From the NCBI GenBank assembly GCA_963971285.1, contig OZ020264.1:10678431-10742430 (forward strand): 64,000 nucleotides of DNA, given 5' to 3'. This stretch comes from Astropecten irregularis. Lineage: Eukaryota; Echinodermata; Asteroidea; Paxillosida; Astropectinidae. The translations under genes were made by a program, and so were the position numbers. Shown here one piece after another: positions 22,112 to 47,635 of this stretch. The notes beneath the pieces were generated by a model. The model saw only the letters and a program-made list of their open reading frames with translations, did no database searches and was not told the DNA's origin. Positions within the stretch are counted from its first letter, which is position 1, and every line of letters begins with the position of its first letter.

Positions 22112-22944
22112 TGATGGCAAGAGCAAAAATGAATAACATCATGAGGCATTGTTTAAGCATAAATCTCACTTACATGTAATATTACCACATTCATCATTAA
22201 TAGTTAATTTTGACTGAAACTGCACCGCGAAGCATGTTGATATTTACATGTTTATTTCTATAGTCGGGGCTCACTAGTGGGTCACGGATCGCAGCAAACG
22301 ATATTATGAAGTTCCCATGGTAACCGTACCTCAATTAGACAATACCCTTCATGGCATTTAAATTGCATGAAAACAACTAGGTTCTGTAAACTGGCAGTCG
22401 GCATGGCTACAACCAAGGGTCGTAATTAGTGTCTTGGAAGAGAAAACAAAGATTGCTCCATGACCTGTACATAACAATGCATTGTGATAAATCAACTGGT
22501 ATTATGCATAGGTCGCAGTACGCGATTCATGAACGCCATGCTGGCCTTCAACAAGTGATATTATAACGATATGGCACTGAATTGGTATTGAGCACAAAAC
22601 AAACATATTGGTCATTTTTTCTGTGATACTGTTGATATCAATACCAACTCGTATGCCATGAAATATTTCATTCATAACAATGCTATCATCGCAACATCCA
22701 ATGTCGATAGCAACTATCAACACAGAATGAAGGATTACAAATTTCAATCGAAAATATAGAACCAAAAATCAATTTTTTTATCCGAGTCAAATCGCGCACA
22801 CCAATTTGATTTAAAATGTCCACAGAACAATTCTACAAATTGCAGCATTTGCGGAAAATAAATGATTGGAATGAATTCTCTCTTTAAAAATTCAATAAAT
22901 AAAAACCAAACACCGTGCCAAACGAAGCCATTTAATCGCAAAAA

Positions 22945-23325
22945 GATATGAATATCAGCGAGATTAAGGAGAGATGAATATCGGAGAGATTAATATGATA
23001 TGAATTACCAGAGAAATGTTTGAGAGATTAATATCAGAGAGATTACGGAGAGATTAACATCAGAGACGTGTTAGAAAAAACAATATCAGACAGATCAAGG
23101 AGAGATGAATATCAGAGAGATTAAGGCGAGATGAATATAAGACAGATTAACATCAGACACGCGAATATCAGAAAAAATTGATATCAGAGAGATTAAGGAG
23201 AGATTCATATCAGAGAGATTAATAAGATATGAAAGCCACAGAAATTGTTGAGAGATTAATACCAGAGAGATTAGGGAGAGATTAGTCAGAGAGATTACGG
23301 AGAGATTATCATCAGAGACGTGAAC
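22945..23325. repeat. Degenerate GAGAGATTA-type tandem array
   Basis: About 380 bp made of diverged repeats of 'gagagattaaggagagatgaatatca' and shorter variants. Unit length varies (roughly 17 to 35 bp). No reading frame persists. Confidence 0.7.
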
Positions 23326-25077
23326 ATAAGTACGACCCAGCTACAGGATCATACCCCAGGGTTGAGGACGTGTCTACGCTACTGAGCTGGGCAACATGTT
23401 ACCGAGATTGTTGCCGAAAATTAGTGTACACACTACTTTAGTATTTTGCTAGTCCAGAATCTACAGATACAAATGACGTACAAGAAGACCTTCAGGAAAA
23501 TAATTCAATTCATTTCAATATTACGACACCGAGTGTTTCTACCTTCTTTTTGCATTTACTTATTGAACTAGGGCTTTTGGGAAGAGACAATAGACATATT
23601 GAATACATAATATAAATAAGGGTAAGGTGCAGTTGCAAGATTGACCTATTTTTAGTTTATTTACAAGAGTCAAAAGCCTTTTTCTGCATGATGCATCACA
23701 CCATTCGCTTCACAATTCACACAAGCAACGAAATGTCATCATTACATGTATACGAGCTATTTTGACCATATTGGAAAAAACTAGCTTGACCAGCAGCAGT
23801 ATTAAAGTGTCTCTGCAATAGGAATATTATGGCTTGAATATGTGCCAAAAAGCAACTATTTTATAGGGCCTGTGATTTTACCCACTTCCTCACACTGTTT
23901 CAGGGTTAACAACAGGTTTTTTGGTTGGTATGCTAATTAGAATTTCCATATTCATGAGCAGAATTGTGACGTCATCTGGGTAACTGAGAGAAGTAACCCA
24001 ATTGATATGTGCACAAAAAGTTGGGGTTGTTTTATTGGTTTACAGACAGACCTTTTCCTCCTGAATGGGTTTCATTGTGCCGAATATGTTCCTTTCACTC
24101 AACTGGTGGTGTATTTTTTGTGCCGAATTATGATCTGTGAGTCAAGTTTGCCTCTTCATTCTTTATGTTTTCCATTATACTTTTGCTGTTGGTTCACACG
24201 AGCATGCATGGAAATCCCAAATTTTGCAAAGCCATTCAAATAAAAACCAAATGCTAGTTTGAATTCAAAATAAGACTTGCCATTCATTATGTCAGTATAT
24301 TCTCTGTATGAAGGCAACAAAATAACCTGACTGAAAAAAGCACTACAGGAACCCTTTAATAGTCGACGTCGTTATCATTTCCCGTAGACCACAGGCAGTA
24401 TAGGCCTACGCGATCGAAACGCTTGACTCGCATTTTTACAGATAGAAAATGTGTAATCGGCCATAAAGTCGGACAATAACGTGCCTTACTATATGGAAGT
24501 CCTCCCTATATAATGATATTTCCCAGTAAAAACACACGGGCCGTGTTACTACCGGTATATAGCCCGCAGGTGTTTGTGTAATTACACGTGGTGCTATAGT
24601 CAAAATGAAATGCTTCATATTTTCGACGGTGTTTATATCGATCGAAAAAGAAAAGGCGTCAAAAATCCGTTCATTAACTTTTAATGGATTGAATAGGACT
24701 ACGCGCTATTTTGTTAGAAGACCTATTCCCGTCAGTATAATGGAATGAGGTATTACTTCTATGGCAAAATTGGCAACATGATACGAAGGTGTTGGATCCT
24801 TTTTATCAGAAGACTAGCGCGTGCCAGACACACTTATCGTGGGCAAACGGCGCCCGGGGCAATCGCTATAAAATTGCGCTCTTATAATTTCAACTTCTGA
24901 TGCCAATGAAAAAAAAGATAAAATATCAGAGAATTTGAAATTTGAATCTTTTTTTTTCCTGTGTTCAAACTTGGATTAAATTACCAATAACTTCAACGGT
25001 TACAGCTCCGTTTTTTATTTTTTTGCAAAGCGTTTTTTGCGCCCCTAAAAAATAGCGCCCAGGGCACGTGCCCCTTA

Positions 25078-25206
25078 GGGTGCATTCGTTTAGCTAACAC
25101 GGGTCAGCCCTTACCGGGAATGGTCGTGCTATACTGCACAAAACAAGCGAGAGAATGGTGACGAGGTTGACTGGTGTCGACCCGAGGGAGCTAAACGAAT
25201 GCACCC
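25078..25206. mobile_element. 129-bp palindromic MITE with GGGTGCATTCGTTTAGCT termini
   Basis: Opens GGGTGCATTCGTTTAGCT and closes with its inverse. A second copy is at 62723-62850. This one interrupts another dispersed repeat (gcgccc..gtgcccctt before, atagttacgccactg after), a relative of which is seen near 4500-4570. Non-coding. Confidence 0.85.
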
Positions 25207-26320
25207 TATAGTTACGCCACTGAATATAATTACTTAGATCTAATAATAGTCATTGCATAACATGTGCTATTTTCCCACTTCAAACTGGCATAATTATGCT
25301 TAAATGAATGTAGCATATGCATGGATGCATTGCAGAAACCGGATAATTCATCACGGGATAAACATCACCGGTCAATATTGCGAACATAATTGGCATTATC
25401 CAGAAGTATAAAACCAATGACCAAAAATAATTATGATCTTCGGACGATCAAAAATAACGGTGAATAATTTTTTTAAATAGGCCTACTATGAGCGTTTTTC
25501 ACTGTTTTCTCAAAACATGGACACCGTATGGGACTGGGAATTTCACAGATGAATGTTACTGTATCTCCCTTAATATTTTTACCCATGAATATGCATTTCT
25601 TTGACAACAACAATTATGAAATAACCTTTAAAGAACAACATATAACACTATATGTATAGTTTTAGCATTGTAACAAAATTGGGGGACTTAAAACGGATAT
25701 CATACAACCAACGATAAAACAAACTGCTATTTGTGTCTATGCAATTTAATAAGAAAAATACGATATCTTTACATTCTTTTCTAGCTTTTCTTTATATAGA
25801 AGAATCTTTATACAAAACAAAATTCAATTAACATAATAGAAAGAAAGGGAACATTATACTTCAAATATTCCTAATTTGGAAGTCCAGATATTCGTTCCAT
25901 CATATAATGATTAAAATATATCCATATTAATTATGGTATTACGGGCATGATTTGTTGTAATTGGTTTCTGTCGCCAAAAAATATTCAACAAATTTATAAA
26001 ATAGCAAAAATCTCCTTTTAATTACCTTAAGTCTCATAATTATATTCATTACATTTTAATCAACATCAATTTACAACATGGCGTTCATAATCTTCATAGG
26101 GATTCTCTATACAGATACATATAGGTTATGGATTAACATTTTCAGCTATACAGTTCGTAGAACAGAATCTTAAAGACAGTACTGTGTAAAAAAAAATTGA
26201 GGATTAAATTATCTTGTTTTGGTCATTTTTCTTTCTAGTTGTATCGTGGCATGTTTAGAAAAGCATGAAAGCAAGAGTAATAATTTATAGAAATTATTAA
26301 GATATAGTGTGACAAAACAA

Positions 26321-27270
26321 CAGGTACTATTATACTTTGGTAGGATACCGAAACAAAAACTTCACGGGTTTACCTATAACTTACAGGGTATAAAATGGTG
26401 ATGGTAGAACCATGCCCATTAAATTGTGTCTGCCTGTAAATGCTGTATTTATCCAGAAAATAGTAAAACCAATTAAGACGAAAAACAGATCAAAACTCCT
26501 GTGAATAGATAGAAAATACCGTGAGCGTTTTTCACTGTTTTCTCAAAAAGCAGGCACCGTATGGGACTGGATATTTCACAGATGACTGTTACTGTATCTT
26601 TCTTGATACTTTCGCCCATGAATCTGCATTTCGTTGGCAAAAACCAAAGAATGAAGCTACTTTAAATTTACAACTAATATTGCTTCAAAACAGCCGTAAA
26701 TTCAAGGTTCAATAAGAAAACATAATTGTCAAATACACGATAAATGCATCATTGGCTAGTACATGAAGATGCTATGCAACTCAGCCCTGTAATAATCCCT
26801 CATTATTTACTAGTTGTGGCTGGCTAGTTTGATGAATGTAAAACATAGTCAATATGACAATCCAATGCAACGTGCATTATAAAGTAAATTTTTTAAAGGT
26901 ACATTAGTACCATACTTTGGTAAGTAAAAGTAACCAAAATAGAAATGTCCACAGATTTACCTATAACTTACAGGGTATGAAGATGGTGGTGGTAGAAACA
27001 TACCGGTAAAAATTTTCCGCATGAAATGGTGTATTTATCCAGAAATTAGTCAAACAACGACCGGAAATCTTTTTTTGATCTTTTAAAAGAAAAAAAATAA
27101 AAGAGAACAGACTTAAGAAATGCTGTGGCTGTTTTTCACTGTTTTCTCTAAAAGTGGGCACCGTATGGGACTGCACTTTTCACAGATGATTGTTACTGTA
27201 TCTGTTTTGATATTTCTGCCCATGAATCTGTATTTCTTTGACAAAAACCGAAGTATGATACTACCTTTAA
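26321..27270. mobile_element. Two family-A MITEs separated by about 230 bp
   Basis: Copy one at 26321-26664 is diverged. Copy two at 26893-27270 has TTAA at both ends and better-preserved termini (ends ccgaagtatgatactacctttaa). Both are in the same orientation and contain the palindromic gatcttttaaaaga core region. Confidence 0.8.
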
Positions 27271-28452
27271 CTGATCATGTCTATAAAGCGTTTTCACGAT
27301 CATCATACACAACCTGCACTTTGACATTACACAATTTGCCAAGCACTTACAGTAATACAGAAAAGCACTTGAAGAACGACCATGTCCTTCTATAAAACCA
27401 GCCCTGGATACATTCATCAAGCACAAAGCAACACAAATGAAATCCAAACAGAACCTAGAGATGGATCGTAATAGAATTTCTGACGATCAATTTGAAGTCT
27501 AAACATCATGTACTTCATGGCAAATGATTAGAAGTTGCCGTAGCAACAGCCAATGATTGGATATATCTCGTAAGTATGTAGCAATCTGCAGACATGTCTC
27601 TATACCATAACACACTTCAGATTTGCAGAAAAGTCCCCAGCCAGAAAATCTCTTTCAGTGTTGTTCCGCCTATCATGACAATTCAGTTAGTGAAAGCAAG
27701 TAATAGCCTTGCTCCTTCTCAAATCCATCTGCAAGGATGTCACCTTCAAATTTCTCAACCCTTAGCCCACCAACATACCACAGTTTACCACACATGGTTT
27801 TTCCTGTTGTAAGTCATAATTCTTTTAACCGAGGATGGGACCGTAGGGAGACTTTCCCATAGGGTCGTGCACAAACTTTACTTTCCCTATTTCTAAACAT
27901 CCTCCAAACCAATGAACTTGAAATTGACATATGTTCATATTGACTAAGAGCATTCTCTGTCTTCTATTAAACTATGTACAGCAAAAATATGTCTTTTAAA
28001 GGTAGGTGGTACCTTAGGGAGACATCGAAAAGTCTCCCTAAGTCCCGATGTCTCCCTAATTCCACTTTTAGATGCTAACGTTTCTCCCTAATACCCCATT
28101 TGTAATTATAAGAGAGCACTTTTAATGCGCACAGTTTCTCTGAAAACTGCAGTACACCATAGTGTAGCTTGTGTGTTAATGCGTGGCTTATGAACAAGTT
28201 CACCCCAAACATACTTAGCCAAAATTTCTTCCTTACATGATTTCTACATTTACAATTCAGAAAAAAAAAAATGTAAAAGCTGTGCCTCTCCACCAAAAAG
28301 TATGACTTGCGTTTTGTTTTTGGTCGACTTTTTGTTATATTTATACATCGTTGTATATATATGTACATCATAAGTTACAATGTTACAATTTATATTATAC
28401 TCTGGAATGATTTTAAAAAATTATCATGATTTTCCACATTCTGTTATTAACT

Positions 28453-28681
28453 GGGGCCAATTTCATGGTTCTGCTAAGCACAAAAATTTGCTTACCACAA
28501 AAACGTCTTGCTCAATAAAACAAACCACCCTTAAAAAATTTCATTTGATATTCATGGCCAGTGAACAACAGCGGAAGAACAATCACAAGTGATACACAAC
28601 ACGTTGACCCTGTTTTTATAAAAAGACAGAAATGTCATGCTTAGCAAATTTTTGTGCTAAGCAGTGACATGAAATTAGCCC
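28453..28681. mobile_element. Family-C MITE
   Basis: Opens ggggccaatttcatggttc and closes gacatgaaattagcccc, with the same interior as 21588-21836. About 229 bp. Confidence 0.8.
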
Positions 28682-29007
28682 CTGCACTTACAAAAAATGA
28701 TTTGCTTATTAGTTTTATAAAGGTTTATGTATGTCAGGCTGCTAAGAAATTACTTGCTTTTTTTTTTTACATGTACGAGTAAGAATTAAAAGCCACATTC
28801 AACATGTTCAAAGACATTTATAACCATTCATTTAGTGGAGTAATGTATTCACACGTTGGAAGTGTACGGATTTGACCAGATTCAGCCAGTGTTGAATCTT
28901 TATGATTAGCTGTATTCCTGTTTAACATACTGGAATCAGGATGACATGCTATTAAGTCTACAAAATCACTGAATGAACCTTCTAAATGCAAAAATCTAGG
29001 GCTATCC

Positions 29008-29378
29008 TTAACGGTAGTATCATACTTTGGTAAGAAACCAAAACAGCCATGTTCACAGATTTACATACGTGTATAACTTACAGGGTATGAAGATGGTGGT
29101 GACAGAAACATACCGTTAAAATGTTTCCGTCTGAAATGGTGTATCTATCCAGAAATTAATAAAAGTACGACCGAAAATCTTTTTGATTTTTTAAAAGATC
29201 AAAAATGACAGAGAAAAGACTTAAGAAATACTGTGGCGGTTTTTCACTGTTTTCTCAAAAAGTGGGCACCGTATGGGACTGGGAATTTCACAGATGACTG
29301 TTACTGTATCTGTCTTGATATTTTTGCTCATAAATCTGCAATTTCTTTGACAAAAACCAAAGTATAATATGACCTTAA
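29008..29378. mobile_element. Family-A TTAA MITE
   Basis: 371-bp copy with terminal TTAA and inverted ends around cggtagtatcatactttgg, complete in layout. Non-coding. Confidence 0.8.
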
Positions 29379-30296
29379 ATCCAAGCCATAACTTGATTTG
29401 ATCTTGCTTATCTCCGACAAATCAAACCTATGCACTTTTTTCATGTTTTTCGAATCTGCTGATAAATGACTAGCATAAATAGATTACCGGTTTGTATGTT
29501 TGTTACATTCTGTACAGTCCAAAGAATGCTTCTTGAAAACCATTACTGACAACTGTGTATTCAGTCGTGGCAAATTGGAAAATGTTTGACAAAAACAAAG
29601 TCCAACAAAAACCACTAAATGTGCACCTCAAATTCAGCACCACTTAAGAATCAACATAGCGACACGATATTAAGATACAATTCTTTCAAAGGTTTTTCTC
29701 CACAAGCAAGAAATTAACTGCAGAAACATTTACAAAATATCCACATATACTGTACAATTCATAGAAACGTCAGTAGGTTTAAAACGTAGAAATGCTGTAT
29801 TGGTTCTTAATAACTTTGCTCAAAAGTCTCCTGTACAAAAATATATACTCATCTCTTTTTCGTTGATCTCTTTAAAGCATGTATTCATTTTTATTAAATT
29901 AAGTATACACCGTATCTTAAGTTACAAATAATTTTATGCTAAAAAAACAACGTTTTTTTTCTGGATTTCGAAAAAAGTTGCTTTTATGAATTTTGCACAA
30001 AAAACTGAAAATTTAAGTGTAGCTTTTTCCTTGAATGAAAGAGCTTTTTAGGAACATGTTAGAAGTTTGTTCAGCTGGTTTTATTGGTTGGTCGATGTAT
30101 GGTGAAATGTTAAATAATGTCCAAGACATGATTTTGGTCCGAGTGTACAGACGCCATATTGTTTCCGGATAGTGAAGCGAGGCTGTGTGTGCATGAAGTA
30201 CGTAACAGCAAGGCTGTGTACTAAATCCCTGGCTGTGGCTGCTGACTACGGCTGTGTCTACAACTGCGTCTTCGGACTGGATTCAGCCAGTAGAAT

Positions 30297-30477
30297 TGGG
30301 AAGCAATTCTGTAAGCAATTCTGTTGGCAATTCTGTAAGCAATTCTGTAAGCAATTCTGTAAGCAATTCTGTAAGCAATTCTGTAAGCAATTCTGTAAGC
30401 AATTCTGTAAGCAATTCTGTAAGCAATTCTGTAAGCAATTATGTAAGCATTTCTGTAAGCATTTCTGTAAGCAATTC
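30297..30477. repeat. 12-bp tandem array (AAGCAATTCTGT)n
   Basis: About 15 units of AAGCAATTCTGT with few variants (ttggcaattctg, aagcatttctgt). Because 12 is a multiple of three and the unit has no stop, long low-complexity frames are open on both strands. I do not consider them genes. Confidence 0.9.
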
Positions 30478-31224
30478 CTAAAACCAAGCAAAACTCATAT
30501 CATTCTGCTTGTAAGAATGATTAGATGCATAAATTTTCTTCTGTAACAGCGATTTACTTAAGAGTAAATTCTCCCAAGTCAAGTATGAAAGGCAGGGAAA
30601 ACATGAAGCAACATCAAGCAATACAAAAATATCTTGACAGAAATTACTATTTGAAGGAGAATTTGGGTAGAAAAGGTTTCCATAAGTTCCCCCTTAAAAC
30701 CTGGACCCAAATACAAGCCAAAAAGTCACATATGACAGAACATGTGTCTTTAAGGGGAAATTAATATACATGTACATTATACAAACACATAATGCATGTA
30801 CTACCAACAACAACAACATACATGTACATTGGTTAAACTGTACATGTACATGACACAAAAATTGCACAGATATTTTATCAGTCCTTCGACGTGACAACTG
30901 TACAACAGCAAATAACACGATTAATGCCGACAATGTCATACCAAAAAAATATATATATACTCGTAGCTGACAATATGAAATTAATTGGAAAAAATGTATG
31001 AAATGCATATACAGTATATATCCAAAGGAGAAATTCATCAAAAATATATCTAGATAATGTACAGATATCTTCTTTTTTATAAAGTATATCGCAAAAATGG
31101 AAAAAGAAAAAGTCGGGGAAATGTCACTCTACAACTAAGAGACTATATGGCCACTTAGAAACTAATAGCATTGCCAATTTGTGTAAAACCACGAGGAGAA
31201 TTGACGATGCTAGCATGTGGACAG

Positions 31225-31770
31225 CAAGTTATGTTTGTTGACATCCACTAAATTGTACATGTATATCCCTTCTCTGTGTATGTTTACATCCACTAAATTG
31301 TATATACCATCTCTGTGTATATTGACATCCACTAAATTGTATATACCTTCTCTGTGTATGTTGACATACATGTACACTAAATTGTATTTAACTTCTCTGT
31401 GTATGTTGACATCCACTAAATTGTATACACCGTCTCAGTGTATGTTGACATCCACTAAATTGTATACATCTTGTCTGCGTATGTTGACATCCACTAAATT
31501 GCATACTGTATGCCGGTACCTCCTCCATGTATGTTGACATCCACTAAATTGTACCTTCTCTGTGTATGTTGGCAAACTTGGCATCCACTAAATTGTAACT
31601 TTATCCACTAAATTGAATGTAACTTGTCTGTGCATGTTGACATCCACTTAACTGTATGTACCTTTTCTGTGTATGTTGACATCCACTTAATGTGCCGGTA
31701 CCTTCTCTGTGTATGTTGACATACACTATACCATATTATTTGTGATTTGTGGATGTTGACATCCACTAAT
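31225..31770. repeat. Minisatellite with 'tgttgacatccactaaattgta' core
   Basis: Around a dozen irregular units of roughly 39-46 bp, each containing gacatccactaaattgta and a 'ttctctgtgtatg' segment, with unit length drifting and small insertions (e.g. tacatgtac). No coding signal. Confidence 0.8.
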
Positions 31771-32479
31771 CTGTTGTTTCTGTGTATAATGATACCAGCT
31801 AACATGGAATAGGCCAATTGCTTCATGTACAAGGTGTTTGGGCTTAGCTGCCCAGATATTATGGTAAGTCCTATGTGGACTGTATGTAGACTACCCTGTA
31901 GCATTGGTAATATACTGACTTGACCCAGTTACAATGGAACAGATACATCACTGCCCCATCAACTAAAAACTCAGAGCATCTTGGCTCGGAACTTTCTTGA
32001 ATTTGCTCAATTTTCTTTGACAGTGATCACCACGTGAAAAACGTTGTGCCCTGAGTTTAAGTGTCCTGTTATTCAAAATCCTGCCACGCTTGAGGTTACT
32101 TGGGAAAATTTAAAGATGTTTAGGGTCAAAGATGTAGTATCTGTACTATTATTTGGAAGTTATTTTTTCGTTTCTTTATCGAACGATGTTATGCGCTCTT
32201 AAGAGCTTGCTTGCTTTAATAGGGCACCACCCCGTCCAGTCTAGCCCCGCCCAGCCCGCCTAATGCACCTCGGTAAAGCAACTCCGTCATGACCATTATG
32301 CTCAATTTCGAGTAAATTTTTAGATTTTCATAAAAAAAAGATTTTCGACAAGAAAATTATTTTCTAACGGAAGCATGGATGAAGAAAGTAAAAAAATTAT
32401 GTCTACTGAGCAATTATATCATTTTCCGATTCATAACCCGAGAATAAATACATTGGATATTGTATATAAATGCTGTTGA

Positions 32480-32875
32480 CAGCAGCTGTTCTGTAACCTT
32501 ATTTCGGCCGTATTTCTGCTATCCAGATGAACAAAGCGTAAAAAGGTACATAAAACAACATCTGTGAGGAAGTTTAAGACCTTCACTTCCGTTTAAGTAC
32601 CCAATTCAGCCAAAACGCACATCTTTGCAAATCCTATATGCTCCCTTTAAGGTGGGGGGGGGGGGCATCCTATCAGAAAACACACAAGGACATGGCACGA
32701 GCATGGTACAGGGACGATTTCACGAAGCCCTGCGATCGCTCGCAACACGAGTTGCAAAGGATAACCCATCATAGGGGGCCTATCCCACGTAGGGCTTCAA
32801 TGCATCAAAAGCCCTACGATTGATAGTATAGTTACAAAGAGTTTGGTGAAACAAACCTCAGGGCTTCGTCAAGGA
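32480..32875. mobile_element. Family-D MITE remnant followed by a GGGTCGATTTC-type MITE remnant
   Basis: 32480-32650 matches the right half of family D, ending gctccctttaa. 32711-32875 matches the 38162-38328 element (cgatttcacgaagccctgcgatcg .. gtagggcttcaatgcat..). A run of 13 or so G lies between them. Confidence 0.65.
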
Positions 32876-32898
32876 AGTAAGTCAAATTCTATACTCAT

Positions 32899-46277
<13,379 letters not shown>

Positions 46278-47306
46278 TGTGGCTGGTGCTAGGGTAACAG
46301 ATGTCTAATGGTCAAAGTAGCATCTCGTTAAGGACGGTCACGTAAAGGTGTCAATTCTGAAGGGAATAGAAAAGACGGAAAATTTATTGTAAGACAAGAA
46401 AGAAAGGTGTTTTTCACTATTTTCTCAAAAAAGTTCTCAAAAAGAACCGTTCTACCATGGCTAGGGCGAGTCTTGTTGCTACGGCGAACATAGAAATGAA
46501 AAGAGTTATAACTCTGCGCTATAATTGTACTGCCACCCCTACGTCCTGTAAAAAAAAGGGATAAGCCATAAGGCGACCATGAGACCGCTGCAGATTTTCT
46601 GAGGCTGCCGCACGTTTCTCTCGATTTCGGGTACATACCGCCGTCGTACGTTAGCCGAAGAACAAATGTTACTAAGCCATCAGCATGTAGGGCCTACATG
46701 TAGCTCTTGTCTTGTGTGGTTGAGTAAAGGGTTAAATGATTAAGGTTCACAAACATCACAGGTACTGCAGTAAAAGGTACACAAAATGCACAGTACATAC
46801 ATTGTACCAGACAGTAATACAAAGTCTGTTTACAAAACACAGCTTGCAGCACATCCTGTACCTACATGTAATTTAAAATCAAATCCATCTGTGCATTGCA
46901 TTTACAGTGCACAACGCGGACCTGGTTTCCAATACCTTGAGCAACCAACCGTAACAAACCGTAGAACCATATCATTCTGAAATTAAAATGTTCACCCAAG
47001 TGTGACCACTTGCTAGCAGGACAAATAATAATGGATTCATTTTGCATTCATAACTGTAGTTAGTGGGCAAGACACAATGCACAGCACATGATTTGACACA
47101 AGTACATGTACTGGGATCGATTTCACCAAACTGATCTGTAAGTTACTGAGTGTAACTTACTATCAATTGTATGTTTTGTGATGCATTGAAACCATACATG
47201 CTGGACTTGTATGATATAATGGGTTATAATCCTTCATATACTGTAGATCTCGAGTTATGATCAATCCTAGGGCATAAAGAAATATGTACACTTGTACATG
47301 TAGTCT

Positions 47307-47635
47307 TTAAAGGTAGTATCATACTTCGGCTTTTGCCAAAGAAGTACAGATTCATGGGCAAAAATATCAAGGATGATACAGTCACAAACTCACAGTCATC
47401 TGTGAAAATTTCAGTACCATATGGTGCCCACTTGTTGTGAAAATCGTGAAAAACGGCTACGGTACATTTCTTAAGTCTTTTTTTTTTTTTTTTTATCTTT
47501 TAAAAGATCAAAAAGATTTCCAGTCGTTGTTTTACTAATTTCTGGATAAATATACCATTATAGGCAGAACAATTTTAATGGTAGGTTTCTACCAGCACCA
47601 TCTTCATACCCTGAAAGTTATATGTAAATCTTTTG
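47307..47635. mobile_element. Family-A MITE, right end worn
   Basis: Starts ttaaaggtagtatcatactt and keeps the internal blocks up to 'ccctgaaagttatatgtaaatc', but the final terminus is lost. Confidence 0.72.

Larger units (their letters stand above)
19376..32898. other. 13.5-kb gene-free interval rich in repeats
   Basis: No exon chain was recognised on either strand. It holds family-A MITEs (19415-19495 fragment, 20601-20795 partial, 25395-25635 partial, 26321-26664, 26893-27270, 29008-29378), family-C MITEs (21588-21836, 21873-22111, 28453-28681), a palindromic GGGTGCATTCG MITE (25078-25206), a degenerate GAGATTA array (22945-23325), a 12-bp array (30297-30477), a minisatellite (31225-31770) and family-D remains (32480-32650). 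Poly-T lies at 21152-21175. The segments 23.5-24.8 kb, 25.65-26.3 kb and 29.4-30.1 kb look like unremarkable AT-rich sequence. Confidence 0.55.

Noticed and set aside
30172..30546. 124-codon Cys-rich frame in the 12-bp array
   Set aside because: All frames through the array stay open on both strands, which is expected of a stop-free 12-bp unit.
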